From Saccharospirillum mangrovi (GTDB lineage Bacteria; Pseudomonadota; Gammaproteobacteria; Pseudomonadales; Natronospirillaceae), in NCBI RefSeq assembly GCF_003367315.1, contig NZ_CP031415.1, positions 2,354,001 to 2,418,000 of the forward strand: a stretch of 64,000 nt of DNA. Direction: 5' to 3'. Shown here piece after piece: positions 17,988 to 26,538 of the stretch. The position numbers were made by a program, and so were the translations under genes. Under the pieces are notes generated by a model. That model was not told the origin of the DNA and searched no databases. It saw nothing but the letters and a program-made list of their open reading frames with translations. How positions within the stretch are numbered: position 1 is the stretch's first letter; every line of letters starts with the position of its first letter.

Positions 17988-19469
17988 TCAGTCGTTGGTC
18001 AGTTGCAGCGTTTTCAGCGTGCGGCTGCGCACCTGTTTGAGCAGTTCGGCGTCGTCGACCAGCGACTGGCCGTAGGACGGCACCATGGCGATCAACTTGT
18101 CGCGCCAGGCTGGTTCCGCCAGGCGATCAGCAAAGCAGCGCTCGATGATGTTGATCATGGTCTGCGCTGCGGTGGATGCGCCCGGAGACGCGCCCAGCAA
18201 GGCTGCCAGCGAGCCATCGGTGGTAGCAATCACTTCGGTGCCGAATTCCAGCTTGCCGCCTTTTTGCGGATCTTTCTTGATGATCTGCACGCGCTGGCCG
18301 GCAATCGCCAGTTCCCAGTCTTCATCGCGCGCGTCCGGATAGAACTTGCGCAGGGCATCGACGCGCGACTGGTGCGATTGCAGCACTTCGCTGATCAAGT
18401 AACGGGTCAAGTCCATGTTGGCCAAGCCAGCACGGATCATCGGCCAGAGGTTGTTGAGCCGCACCGATTTGATCAAATCCAGGAAGGAACCGGCTTTGAG
18501 GAACTTGGTGGTGAAGCCGGCGAACGGCCCAAACAGCAAGGCTTTTTCGCCGCTGATGATGCGCGTATCCAGATGCGGTACCGACATCGGCGGTGCACCC
18601 AACGGCGCCTTGCCGTACACCTTGGCGTGGTGCTGCTCCACCACGTCAGGCTTGCGGCAGACCAGCCACTGACCGCTGACCGGGAAACCGCCGTAGCCGT
18701 GGCCTTCCGGCACACCGGCCTGTTGCAGCAACGGCAGCGCGCCGCCGCCGGCGCCCAGGAAAACGAATTGGCAATCAACCGCCTGGTAGCCTTGGGCATT
18801 TTTCAGCGTGATCGCCCAGGAGCCGTCGGCTTTCTGGTTCAGGTCGGTGACTTGGGTTTTGACCTTCAATTCGAAACCGGGTTGCGCTTCCAGATGCTTC
18901 ACCAGCAGGCGCGTTAACGCCCCAAAATCGACATCGGAACCGTGAGCAACGCGAGTGCCTGCCACTTTTTGGTGCGGATCGCGATTCTGCATCACCAGCG
19001 GCATCCACTGGCTGAGTACGGCCGGATCTTCGCTGTATTCCATTTCGGCAAACAGCGGCAATTGTTTCAGCGTTTCATAGCGCTTGCGCAGGAAGGCGAC
19101 GTTTTCGTCACCCCAGACAAAGCTTTGGTGCGGCGCGCGGTTAATAAAGGCTTTGGCATCCGGCAGTGCGCCGCTTTCCACCAGATAGGACCACAGCTGC
19201 AAGCTCACTTCGAAGGCAGAGTTGATGCTCAGCGCCTTGCTGGTATCGATGCTGCCGTCGGCTTTTACCGGGGTGTAGTTGAGTTCGCAGTAGGCCGCAT
19301 GGCCGGTGCCGGCGTTGTTCCAGCCGTCGGTGCTTTCCAGGGCAACGGCGTTGCCCTTTTCGATCATCAGGATGGTCAGATTCGGGTCAAGCTGCTTCAG
19401 CAAGGTACCCAGGGTAGCGCTCATAGCGCCCGCCCCTACCAGGACTACATCTGCTTTGGTTGCGGTCAT
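17988..19469 (-). CDS. mqo: Malate:quinone oxidoreductase
   Basis: Mqo is a peripheral membrane FAD enzyme that oxidises malate to oxaloacetate and passes electrons to quinone. The 493-aa product opens with the FAD-binding motif VVLVGAGAMSATLG near residue 10, followed by GWNNAGTGHAAYCELNYTP near 50 and the FLGAGGGALPLLQQAG motif near 240. The start at 19469 gives a normal N-terminus, with only a weak GAAGA ribosome site. It stands alone between a long leader (19470-19726, nothing else recognised) and a strong terminator. Confidence 0.95.
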   Translation of the reverse strand: MTATKADVVLVGAGAMSATLGTLLKQLDPNLTILMIEKGNAVALESTDGWNNAGTGHAAYCELNYTPVKADGSIDTSKALSINSAFEVSLQLWSYLVESGALPDAKAFINRAPHQSFVWGDENVAFLRKRYETLKQLPLFAEMEYSEDPAVLSQWMPLVMQNRDPHQKVAGTRVAHGSDVDFGALTRLLVKHLEAQPGFELKVKTQVTDLNQKADGSWAITLKNAQGYQAVDCQFVFLGAGGGALPLLQQAGVPEGHGYGGFPVSGQWLVCRKPDVVEQHHAKVYGKAPLGAPPMSVPHLDTRIISGEKALLFGPFAGFTTKFLKAGSFLDLIKSVRLNNLWPMIRAGLANMDLTRYLISEVLQSHQSRVDALRKFYPDARDEDWELAIAGQRVQIIKKDPQKGGKLEFGTEVIATTDGSLAALLGASPGASTAAQTMINIIERCFADRLAEPAWRDKLIAMVPSYGQSLVDDAELLKQVRSRTLKTLQLTND

Positions 19470-19726
19470 TACGGTCTTCGCCCATGGCTGTTGAAAGCGG
19501 AGGAAGTGGGCCATCCCTGGGCGGCCCGAGCGGAGAATGTGGCACCCAGGCCCTACTTCGTGATTCTGGACCGCCCGACGATGCCGTCTTTAAAGCGAGT
19601 GTTTGCTAACCCGACGCATCCGATACCAAGGCGATCGAGGCGCATTATACGGATTTTGTTATAGAAGTCTTGAATAAAAAGGTGACAGCAGCTTATCCAT
19701 TTGGCTTATGGACGCGCCGCCTCAGG

Positions 19727-20812
19727 TTAGTCCAGATGGCGCCAGTGACGCGGCACCCGGCTCGACACCCGGGTCAGCAGTTCGTAGCCAACCGTGCCGA
19801 TGTTCGCCGCTACCTCATCGACGCTGAGATGGTTGCCCCAGAGTTCGGCGTGATCGCCAATCTGAACCATCGGCACGTCGGTTACATCGACAGTAATCAT
19901 GTCCATTGAGACTTTACCGGCCATCGGCACCCGCTGGCCGTTCAGCCAGACTGGTGTGCCGTCCGGTGCCTGGCGTGGATAGCCATCGCCATAACCGATC
20001 GCCAGCGTAGCAATGCGACTGGGCCGCTGCGCTGTCCAGCGGCCGCCGTAACCGACGCGCTCGCCAACGGCGATGTCGCGCAGTGCGATCACCGGAGACG
20101 TCAACGTCATCGCCGGTTGCAAGCCCAACTGCTGGCCGGTTTTGCCGAAACCGGGCGAGGCGCCATAGAGCATAATGCCCGGCCGCACCCAGTCGCGGTG
20201 GCTGTTTGGCCAGGCCAGAATGCCGGCGGAATTGGCCAGGCTGCACGGCACCGAACCCACTTGACGTTCGCAACGCTCAAACACCGCCAACTGAGATTCG
20301 GTGGGCGCGGCATCGGCTTCATCGGCGGCGGCGAAATGACTGAGCAAGCCGACCGGCAGCGCGCTCAAAGCGCTCATGCGTTGCCAATAATCCGCCACGG
20401 CTTCAGGCGCGACACCCAAACGGTGCATGCCGGTGTCGATTTTCAGCCACAAGGATTGGTCACGAACCAGCGGCCCAAGCGCTTCCAGCTGCGCCAGTTG
20501 TTCTGCCTGGTGCACAACGGTGGCGCAGCCCAAGGCAATCGCCTGACGAGCCTGATCGGCATCGACAGTGCCTTCGAGCAGAATCAACGGATGTTGGATG
20601 CCGGCGTCGCGCAATGCCTGAGCTTCATCGAGCGTTGCCAGTGCAAAGCCGTCGGCCGCGTGCAGAGCGCGGGCGGTTTCGACCGCGCCGTGGCCGTAGG
20701 CGTCAGCCTTAATTGCCGCCCAGATGCGACTGTTAGGCGCGTGTTCGCGCACCTTGGCTAAATTGGTCGCCAGGGCGCGAGCATCAATGGTGGCGCAGGT
20801 TCCGCGACTCAT
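19727..20812 (-). CDS. alr: Alanine racemase
   Basis: Alr makes D-alanine for peptidoglycan using pyridoxal phosphate. The 361-aa product has the PLP-lysine motif AIKADAYGHG with Lys35, and the C-terminal RVGYGGRWTA and VSMDMITVDVTDVP segments that carry the second catalytic Tyr region. The ATG overlaps the dnaB stop by four bases, placing alr last in the ribosomal protein/dnaB transcript, an arrangement seen in other gammaproteobacteria such as Pseudomonas. Confidence 0.95.
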   Translation of the reverse strand: MSRGTCATIDARALATNLAKVREHAPNSRIWAAIKADAYGHGAVETARALHAADGFALATLDEAQALRDAGIQHPLILLEGTVDADQARQAIALGCATVVHQAEQLAQLEALGPLVRDQSLWLKIDTGMHRLGVAPEAVADYWQRMSALSALPVGLLSHFAAADEADAAPTESQLAVFERCERQVGSVPCSLANSAGILAWPNSHRDWVRPGIMLYGASPGFGKTGQQLGLQPAMTLTSPVIALRDIAVGERVGYGGRWTAQRPSRIATLAIGYGDGYPRQAPDGTPVWLNGQRVPMAGKVSMDMITVDVTDVPMVQIGDHAELWGNHLSVDEVAANIGTVGYELLTRVSSRVPRHWRHLD

Positions 20813-22206
20813 TCGGCTTGCCAGTCGCCGTACTGGTCCGGTGCCAGATTTTCGAAACGGCTGTGCTTGCCGATGAAGGCCAGACGACAGGTGCCGATGG
20901 GGCCGTTCCGCTGCTTGCCGATGATGATTTCAGCGGTGCCCTTGTCTTTGGAGTCTTCGTTATAGACTTCGTCGCGGTAGATAAAGAGGATGATGTCGGC
21001 GTCCTGCTCGATCGCACCGGATTCGCGCAAGTCCGAGTTCACCGGCCGCTTGTTGGGCCGCTGTTCCAGACTCCGGTTAAGCTGCGACAGCGCCACAATT
21101 GGGCATTCGAATTCTTTGGCGATGGCTTTCAACGAGCGCGAGATTTCCGAAATTTCGTTGGTGCGGCCTTCGGTAAAACCTTTGATTTTCATCAGCTGCA
21201 AATAGTCGACCACAACCAGACCCAGATCGCCGTGTTCGCGCACCAGACGGCGCAAGCGGCTGCGCATCTCAGTCGGACTGATGCCAGCGGTGTCGTCGAT
21301 AAACAGCTTGCGGTCTTTGAGCAGATTGACCGCCTTGGTCAATTTGGGGAAATCGTCGTCGTGCAATTTACCGGTTCGCACCCGGCCCATGTCGAGCCGA
21401 CCCAGTGAGGCAATGGAACGAGTGATCAACTGATCGGCAGGCATCTCGAGGCTGAACACAACGACGGGCTTGTCCTGGTTCAACGCCGCTTCTTCGACCA
21501 TGTTCATGGCGAAGGTGGTTTTCCCCATCGCCGGTCGCGCCGCCAGGATCACCAGATCACCACTTTGCCAGCCGGTGGTCATGGAATCGAGATCAGCAAA
21601 GCCGGTGGAAACACCGGTAATGTCGCTGTCGGAATTCAGTAATTCGTCGATGCGTTCCAGTGCTTTGTCGACCAGCGGATTGACGTGCACCAGGCCGCCC
21701 TGATTCGGGCGCTCTTCAGCAATCTGAAATACTTGACGCTCGGCGTCGTCGAGCAGGGTTTCGGCATCGAGCCCGCGCGGGTCGTAGGCTTTGGACGCGA
21801 TGTCGTTGGCGACGCGAATCAGCCGCCGCAATACCGAGCGTTCCTGAACAATCTTGCCGTAGGCGAGCAGGTTGGAAATCGATGGGGTGTTGTCGGCCAG
21901 GTCGTTCAAGTAGGCCATGCCGCCGACGGCTTCGAGCTGTTTCTCTTTCTCCAGCGCTTCACCCAGGGTGATGACATCGAGCGGCTGCGTCTGGTCCGAC
22001 AGCTTCATCATCATGCGGAAAATCTGCCGGTGTTCACCACGATGAAAATCGTCCGGCATCAGAATTTCAGCGACACCGTCCCACTGGCTGTTGTCGATCA
22101 TCAAGGCACCCAGAACCGACTGCTCCGCCTCCAGCGAATGCGGCGGCACACGCAGGTTGGCGACGTCATCGCCAGCAAACAGATCGTCTTCTAAGGCATC
22201 AGTCAT
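20809..22206 (-). CDS. dnaB: Replicative DNA helicase DnaB
   Basis: DnaB is the hexameric helicase at the replication fork. The 465-aa product has the N-terminal primase-interaction domain (PPHSLEAEQSVLGALM near residue 20), and the RecA-like domain with Walker A ARPAMGKTTFAM near residue 228, VVVDYLQLM, and SQLNRSLEQRPNKRP near residue 390. No intein is present. It follows rplI after a 246-base gap containing an unusual GGGAGACG repeat and overlaps alr. Confidence 0.97.
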   Translation of the reverse strand: MTDALEDDLFAGDDVANLRVPPHSLEAEQSVLGALMIDNSQWDGVAEILMPDDFHRGEHRQIFRMMMKLSDQTQPLDVITLGEALEKEKQLEAVGGMAYLNDLADNTPSISNLLAYGKIVQERSVLRRLIRVANDIASKAYDPRGLDAETLLDDAERQVFQIAEERPNQGGLVHVNPLVDKALERIDELLNSDSDITGVSTGFADLDSMTTGWQSGDLVILAARPAMGKTTFAMNMVEEAALNQDKPVVVFSLEMPADQLITRSIASLGRLDMGRVRTGKLHDDDFPKLTKAVNLLKDRKLFIDDTAGISPTEMRSRLRRLVREHGDLGLVVVDYLQLMKIKGFTEGRTNEISEISRSLKAIAKEFECPIVALSQLNRSLEQRPNKRPVNSDLRESGAIEQDADIILFIYRDEVYNEDSKDKGTAEIIIGKQRNGPIGTCRLAFIGKHSRFENLAPDQYGDWQAE

Positions 22207-22263
22207 GGGGTACGGCGGTATGGCTAAAGTGGGCGGTTATGGTAGCGGGTTGGGGATGGAAAT

Positions 22264-22410
22264 GGGAGACGCTTTAATCGGGAGACGCTTGACGGGAGAC
22301 GGGAGACGCTAAATACGTTTGCTCCCTCATTGGCATGGAAAATTCAGCGCCAATAAAAACGGGAGACGGGCACCACCTATTCGGCGTCTCCCGTCTCCCG
22401 TTCAGCGTCT
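22264..22410. repeat. GGGAGACG repeat cluster with long inverted repeat
   Basis: GGGAGACG occurs at 22264, 22280, 22294, 22301 and 22361 on the plus strand. The segment 22283-22309 is the reverse complement of 22384-22410 at 25 of 27 positions, including a perfect 18-base core (22292-22309 with 22384-22401). The spacer contains another direct copy. The element sits between rplI and dnaB and would fold into a long stem in the transcript. Composition and internal repetition differ from the flanking genes, suggesting a small non-coding repeat element rather than a terminator, since no U-tract follows. A short GCACTGG/CCAGTGC hairpin (22421-22440) lies next to the rplI stop. Confidence 0.8.
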
Positions 22411-22452
22411 AGCAGTCAGCGCACTGGCATTCACCAGTGCCACTGAAGGTGC

Positions 22453-22902
22453 TTACGCCTCAGGAACCACAATAATGTGAACTTCAGCGTCGACGTCCGG
22501 GTGTACCTGGATGGTGATGTTGTATTCACCCACGGCACGGATCGGACCTTCCGGCATGCGTACTTCGGCTTTGCTGACTTCAACGCCGGCGGCGGTGATC
22601 AGATCAGCCACGTCGCGCGGGCCGATAGAGCCGAACAGTTTGCCTTCGTCACCGGCGTTAGCCGCAACGGTGACTTCGATTTCAGCCAGTTTCTCAGCGC
22701 GTTGTTGAGCGTTCGCCAGCTTTTCAGCTTCGGCTTTTTCCAGCTCAGCACGACGTTCTTCGAAGTACTTGACGTTGTCTTTGGTTGCCGGCACTGCCTT
22801 GCCTTGCGGCACCAGGTAGTTACGGGCAAAACCGCTTTTGACATTAACGGTGTCACCCAGGACACCCATTTTGCCAACTTTCTCAAGCAGGATAACTTCC
22901 AT
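22453..22902 (-). CDS. rplI: 50S ribosomal protein L9
   Basis: L9 binds 23S rRNA at the base of the L1 stalk. The 149-aa product has the standard start [17 protein letters not shown], the NYLVPQGKA motif near residue 29, a charged connecting helix, and the C-terminal domain with [14 protein letters not shown]. The ribosome site is a GAGG within the short gap after the membrane-protein gene. It is part of the rpsF-rpsR-rplI transcript. Confidence 0.98.
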   Translation of the reverse strand: MEVILLEKVGKMGVLGDTVNVKSGFARNYLVPQGKAVPATKDNVKYFEERRAELEKAEAEKLANAQQRAEKLAEIEVTVAANAGDEGKLFGSIGPRDVADLITAAGVEVSKAEVRMPEGPIRAVGEYNITIQVHPDVDAEVHIIVVPEA

Positions 22903-22912
22903 CTCGCTTACC

Positions 22913-23764
22913 TCATTTATCGTCCTGGTCCGGCTGTTTTGCCAGCCGCGCTCTCAGATCGACAGCGCCATCGGCAACGGCCACCAGGACCAGTAACGGT
23001 AACATGAACTGATTGAACAGGATGACGGCCAAATAAAAGGCCACCAGCCATTGCCCACCCAATTTCTGTCTGGCCACGATTGCGTGAACCAGCGCTGCCC
23101 CGGCAAACACCAAAGGCAACAATAACAACAACAAAGCCGCAGGTTGCAGCCACCAACTGACCAGCATCGCACCCAGCAACAGCCACAACGGCCAACCGCT
23201 GATGCGCAGACGGTGGAACTCGGCGCTCAAGCCACCGGGGTTATAAAGCCCGGCTTGCCAGTAACGCGCCAGCAGCACGCACAGCAAGGCTTCGAACACC
23301 TCGGCCGTACTCACCAAAAAGGCGGCGTACGGTTTGATGGCTTCGAGTACTTGCCATCCCATCTGCTGCGGATCCGGTGCCATTGCCGCCTGAATCTGGG
23401 CGACGATGGCCGTGAACCGGTCACCGACCAACGCTTGTGCGGCCGTTGCCAGCACCAGTCCCAACACGGCTGCAAACAGCAGCAGGGCGGACCAATCCTG
23501 GAACCGTCGTAAGGCCAGAGCCAGAACGGCGGTCAACGGCAGCACCAGCAAGGGCAGCACAATGCCTGTCCATTGCCAGCTCAACAGTGCACCGGCCATA
23601 GCGGCCAGCAGCACTCGCGTGCCAGCGGTGGTGCCGTGTCGCAGAGCGACCAACCCCACCAGCGCCGCGCTGACGGCATACACCATCGGCAGCACGGCCA
23701 AACCTGCGGCGAGGAACCCGGCGTTCAGCTGGCTTTTCATCGCGTAACGCGCAAAGGCCAACAT
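22913..23764 (-). CDS. DUF2232-like polytopic membrane protein
   Basis: The 283-aa product is very hydrophobic, with about seven predicted membrane segments and a polar tail ending KQPDQDDK. It is encoded between rpsR and rplI, where Pseudomonas and relatives also carry an uncharacterised membrane protein of the DUF2232/YybS type. The strict position inside a ribosomal protein operon is conserved, but no function is established. The ATG at 23764 follows GGGAGG; a TTG one codon earlier is possible. Ten bases separate it from rplI. Confidence 0.82.
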   Translation of the reverse strand: MLAFARYAMKSQLNAGFLAAGLAVLPMVYAVSAALVGLVALRHGTTAGTRVLLAAMAGALLSWQWTGIVLPLLVLPLTAVLALALRRFQDWSALLLFAAVLGLVLATAAQALVGDRFTAIVAQIQAAMAPDPQQMGWQVLEAIKPYAAFLVSTAEVFEALLCVLLARYWQAGLYNPGGLSAEFHRLRISGWPLWLLLGAMLVSWWLQPAALLLLLLPLVFAGAALVHAIVARQKLGGQWLVAFYLAVILFNQFMLPLLVLVAVADGAVDLRARLAKQPDQDDK

Positions 23765-23792
23765 CAACGGGACCTCCCCTTAACCAACGACC

Positions 23793-24020
23793 TTATTGAT
23801 GGCTGTCGGTGTAAGGCAGCAAAGCCAGGTAACGCGCACGCTTGATCGCCGAAGACAGCTGGCGCTGGTAGCGGGCACGGGTACCAGTGATCCGGCTCGG
23901 TACGATCTTGCCGGTTTCAGTGATGTAGCCTTTCAGCAGGTCCACATCTTTGTAATCGATTTCCTTGATGCCTTCTGCGGTAAAACGGCAGAACTTACGG
24001 CGACGGAAAAAACGGGCCAT
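23793..24020 (-). CDS. rpsR: 30S ribosomal protein S18
   Basis: The 75-aa product is S18, identified by [12 protein letters not shown] at the N-terminus and the central [18 protein letters not shown] motif. S18 forms a heterodimer with S6 on the 30S platform. It lies 17 bases after rpsF, in the expected order. Confidence 0.98.
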   Translation of the reverse strand: MARFFRRRKFCRFTAEGIKEIDYKDVDLLKGYITETGKIVPSRITGTRARYQRQLSSAIKRARYLALLPYTDSHQ

Positions 24021-24037
24021 GACAATGCTCCTTTAAC

Positions 24038-24487
24038 TTAGGCTTCGTCAGCTTGCTCGGTGGATTGGTCGTCCAGATCGACGTCGTCTTCATCGTCGTA
24101 GTCGTCGTCCTGGTCGGAGCGAGAGCGGCTAACCGCTGCTTGAGCTTCTTCTTTCGCTTTCTTGGCTTCGACGCTCTTCATCATCGGAGAGGCATCAGTC
24201 ACAGCGTCCTTACGGCGCATGATCATGTTGCGGATAATGGCGTCGTTGAAACGGAAGGTGCTCTTCAGGTCGTCGATGACTTCGTTGTCAGCTTCGATGT
24301 TCAGCAGCACATAGTGAGCCTTGTGAGCATTGTCGATCGGGAAAGCCAGTTGACGGCGGCCCCAATCTTCCTGGCGGTGCACCTTGCCACCTTTATCGGT
24401 GATGACGGAGGTGTAGCGATCAATCATCGCTGGCACCTGTTCAGACTGGTCAGGATGCACCAGCAGAACGATTTCGTAATGACGCAT
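24038..24487 (-). CDS. rpsF: 30S ribosomal protein S6
   Basis: The 149-aa product is S6, with [18 protein letters not shown] at the start and [19 protein letters not shown] in the middle. The tail after residue 120 is long and acidic (runs of Asp/Glu), which is common where the glutamylated S6 tail is extended. The ATG at 24487 has an AAGGAG site; an eight-codon extension lacks one. A candidate S6:S18-binding hairpin lies 68 bases upstream. Confidence 0.97.
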   Translation of the reverse strand: MRHYEIVLLVHPDQSEQVPAMIDRYTSVITDKGGKVHRQEDWGRRQLAFPIDNAHKAHYVLLNIEADNEVIDDLKSTFRFNDAIIRNMIMRRKDAVTDASPMMKSVEAKKAKEEAQAAVSRSRSDQDDDYDDEDDVDLDDQSTEQADEA

Positions 24488-24555
24488 AGGATCTCCTTGC
24501 GGGTTATACAACCTTCTGGGGCAAGCGCCTCAGTAAGGTAAGGAGTTAACGCACA

Positions 24556-24580
24556 CCGCCCGGCTCGCACCGAGTGGCGG
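24556..24580 (-). promoter_or_regulatory. Candidate S6:S18-binding mRNA hairpin in the rpsF leader
   Basis: On the minus strand the leader forms CCGCC - A - CTCG - GTG - CGAG - CCG - GGCGG: an outer stem, an inner stem and an exposed CCG bulge next to the inner stem. The S6:S18 autoregulatory RNA motif is known for exactly such a bulged CCG that mimics the 16S binding site. The position, in the 5' UTR of rpsF, is also right. This was recognised by eye; pairing is clear but binding is inferred. Confidence 0.55.
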
Positions 24581-24619
24581 CACAACTGCCCTGGCCCAGA
24601 GAGCCAGGAGGGCGCGGAT

Positions 24620-24646
24620 AGTATAGAAAGCGGTGCGAACAATCAA
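24620..24646 (-). promoter_or_regulatory. Probable sigma70 promoter of the rpsF operon
   Basis: On the minus strand TTGATT (24641-24646) and TATACT (24620-24625) resemble -35 and -10 boxes. The spacer is only 15 bases, so the -35 assignment is tentative, but the -10 box is good and the start would fall just upstream of the leader hairpin. Confidence 0.45.
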
Positions 24647-24661
24647 GCGCTAAAGGCCGTC

Positions 24662-25411
24662 TTACGCGGCTTGCGGCGCTTTTGTGCGGTGCAGAACCTG
24701 GCGGTAATTGATCGGTTGAATGCCCGATTGCAACCAACGCTGTAAGTCGTCCGCTAAGTAGTAGCGGTGATCGTGCGGATGGATCGACAGCCTCAGCGCT
24801 CGCTGTGCCGTAGCGACACGGCGATTAAGTCCGTTCCAGAGTCGTAGGCTGGGAACTCGCCAGCGGGCATCGGCTTCGAATCCCGCCAGGGGCAAGGCGT
24901 GAAAGCGGCCAGCGTGGAGATCGTGAAAACCAGCGGTGCTTTCCAGGTAACGAAATGGAAGATGTCGCCGCGCCGTTGTGCCGAGTTGGCCCAATGCCCA
25001 GGCAGGCGGGACGTAGAGTTCAGGCGATTGGAAATCATTGTCGGTAAACCATTGGTAGTTGCGCTCGATCAGCTCGATCAGTTCGGCCTCGCTGAGCGAC
25101 AGATGTTCGGCCGCCTGCCGTGACACAAAGGTCGAATGCAGACGATGATAGAGCGTCGATATCCGACGCACACGATGCTGCCAGCCGTGTCCGGCCAGCT
25201 CGTAACCCTGTTGTTGCCAGGCGCGCAGTTGCTCCAGTTGCGCCGGCTGCCAGTCCAGGCCTGGCACCACTAACAAGGTCAGATCGGCTGGCGGTACATC
25301 CGCCAGCCAGTGCGTCAGCCACCAGCGAACGTCGTCCAGCGTATCGGGCATGACGTCGTGCAGACTGACGATGGCGGGTTTGGTCTTGCCTGATCGGGTC
25401 AAAAAACTCAT
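24662..25411 (-). CDS. DUF2334/polysaccharide-deacetylase-like protein
   Basis: The 249-aa product resembles NodB/DUF2334 deacetylases: VSLHDVMPDTLDDV near residue 15 supplies a metal-binding Asp, GYELAGHGWQHR near 70 supplies the HxxxH-like pair, and LRLSIHPHDHRY near 215 a late His. There is no signal peptide, so it would act in the cytoplasm or at the inner face. It starts at an ATG overlapping the glycosyltransferase stop by four bases and is the last gene of a sulfotransferase-glycosyltransferase-deacetylase operon. The substrate is probably a glycan or glycolipid made by its neighbours. Confidence 0.78.
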   Translation of the reverse strand: MSFLTRSGKTKPAIVSLHDVMPDTLDDVRWWLTHWLADVPPADLTLLVVPGLDWQPAQLEQLRAWQQQGYELAGHGWQHRVRRISTLYHRLHSTFVSRQAAEHLSLSEAELIELIERNYQWFTDNDFQSPELYVPPAWALGQLGTTARRHLPFRYLESTAGFHDLHAGRFHALPLAGFEADARWRVPSLRLWNGLNRRVATAQRALRLSIHPHDHRYYLADDLQRWLQSGIQPINYRQVLHRTKAPQAA

Positions 25412-26538
25412 GACACCCCGGTGATGAAATCCAGCCACAGACTGAGATTGGCCTGGTTGTGTTGCACCACCGCTTGCCGCGCCTGACGCGCGCTGGCGGC
25501 TACTTCGAATTCGCTCAACTGAGTGGCGCGACGCAGCACACTGGCAACGTCTTCGTCTGCGGACTTAACCAACAAGGCCGACGCCAGCTCAGACCACTCG
25601 GCGATGCCACAGGCGTCGCTGACGATCACCAGGCGCTGCCGCGCCATGGCTTCGAGCGCGATGGTGCCGAAGCTTTCCACGTGGCTGGGCAGAATCAAGG
25701 CGTCGTGAGCGTCCATGGCAGCCAGCAGACCTTCGCGGTCGAGCCAGCCGATGTAATCGAGGTTCGGCAATTCCTGCGCAGCGGTTTCGATCAACTCGCG
25801 CTGCGGACCATCGCCCGCCACCGAAAACCGCAACTGCGGCAGCGCCCGCGCCGCCTCCAGCAAACCTTCCAGATTCTTTTCTGCCGCCAGTCGCCCGGCA
25901 AACAATACCGAACGCACCGCTGTGGGCGCGCGCGGCGGAGTGCGCTGCAAAAACAACGGACTGACCGGCGTGCCCATCAAGGCTGCCTGCGCCGCGCCAA
26001 TGCGCTCGGCAATGCCGACCATTTCGTCGGAATTCGCCAGCACCACATCGGCGTTGCGGAAAATAAAGCGGTTGCTGACTTCGAAATAACCGCGGGTCAG
26101 CGAACCCTGCACCCGGTTCCAATACAGCTCAGTCAGCTTCTCGTACCAGGTATGAAAACCGACCAGTACGCGCGCGCCCATCTGACGGCCGTAGCGAGCG
26201 CCAAACATGCCGAACAGACCCGGTGTCGGAATCACCACTACGTCCGGCGCGAAGGCTTCCATCTGCTGACGCAGACGCAACAGATTGGGCACACAGAATT
26301 TCTGAGTGGCATCGCCGGGCAGCGGAAACATCCAACCGCCCTGCCACTGGCCGTCCACAATGGCCGGCGAAATGATGTCGATGTCTTCGACCCAGGGGCC
26401 GAGGTGGTGCATCAAATCCTGATAATAAGCACCGACGCCATTGCGGTGCGGAGCCGCATCGGAAACGATCAATACCCGGCGCGGGGCGGCGTTGCTGCGG
26501 CGACGCGGCTGCACCGCGACAGAAGCGAATTCCTGCAT
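25408..26538 (-). CDS. GT4-type glycosyltransferase
   Basis: The 376-aa product has a GT-B fold: an acceptor-side domain beginning RRVLIVSDAAPHRNGVGAYY (near residue 22) and a donor domain with VLFAGRLAAEKNLEGLLEA near 215 and the E-x7-E motif HVESFGTIALEAMARQR near 300. This resembles plastid/bacterial lipid glycosyltransferases that begin with a Gly-rich N-terminal loop. It is coupled to the upstream sulfotransferase (TGATG) and the downstream deacetylase (ATGA). The product is unknown; a sulfated glycolipid or oligosaccharide is a reasonable guess from context. Confidence 0.85.
   Translation of the reverse strand: MQEFASVAVQPRRRSNAAPRRVLIVSDAAPHRNGVGAYYQDLMHHLGPWVEDIDIISPAIVDGQWQGGWMFPLPGDATQKFCVPNLLRLRQQMEAFAPDVVVIPTPGLFGMFGARYGRQMGARVLVGFHTWYEKLTELYWNRVQGSLTRGYFEVSNRFIFRNADVVLANSDEMVGIAERIGAAQAALMGTPVSPLFLQRTPPRAPTAVRSVLFAGRLAAEKNLEGLLEAARALPQLRFSVAGDGPQRELIETAAQELPNLDYIGWLDREGLLAAMDAHDALILPSHVESFGTIALEAMARQRLVIVSDACGIAEWSELASALLVKSADEDVASVLRRATQLSEFEVAASARQARQAVVQHNQANLSLWLDFITGVS

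Noticed and set aside
22264-22410. CRISPR array from the repeated GGGAGACG
   Set aside because: Repeats are too short, spacers are irregular and no cas genes are present.
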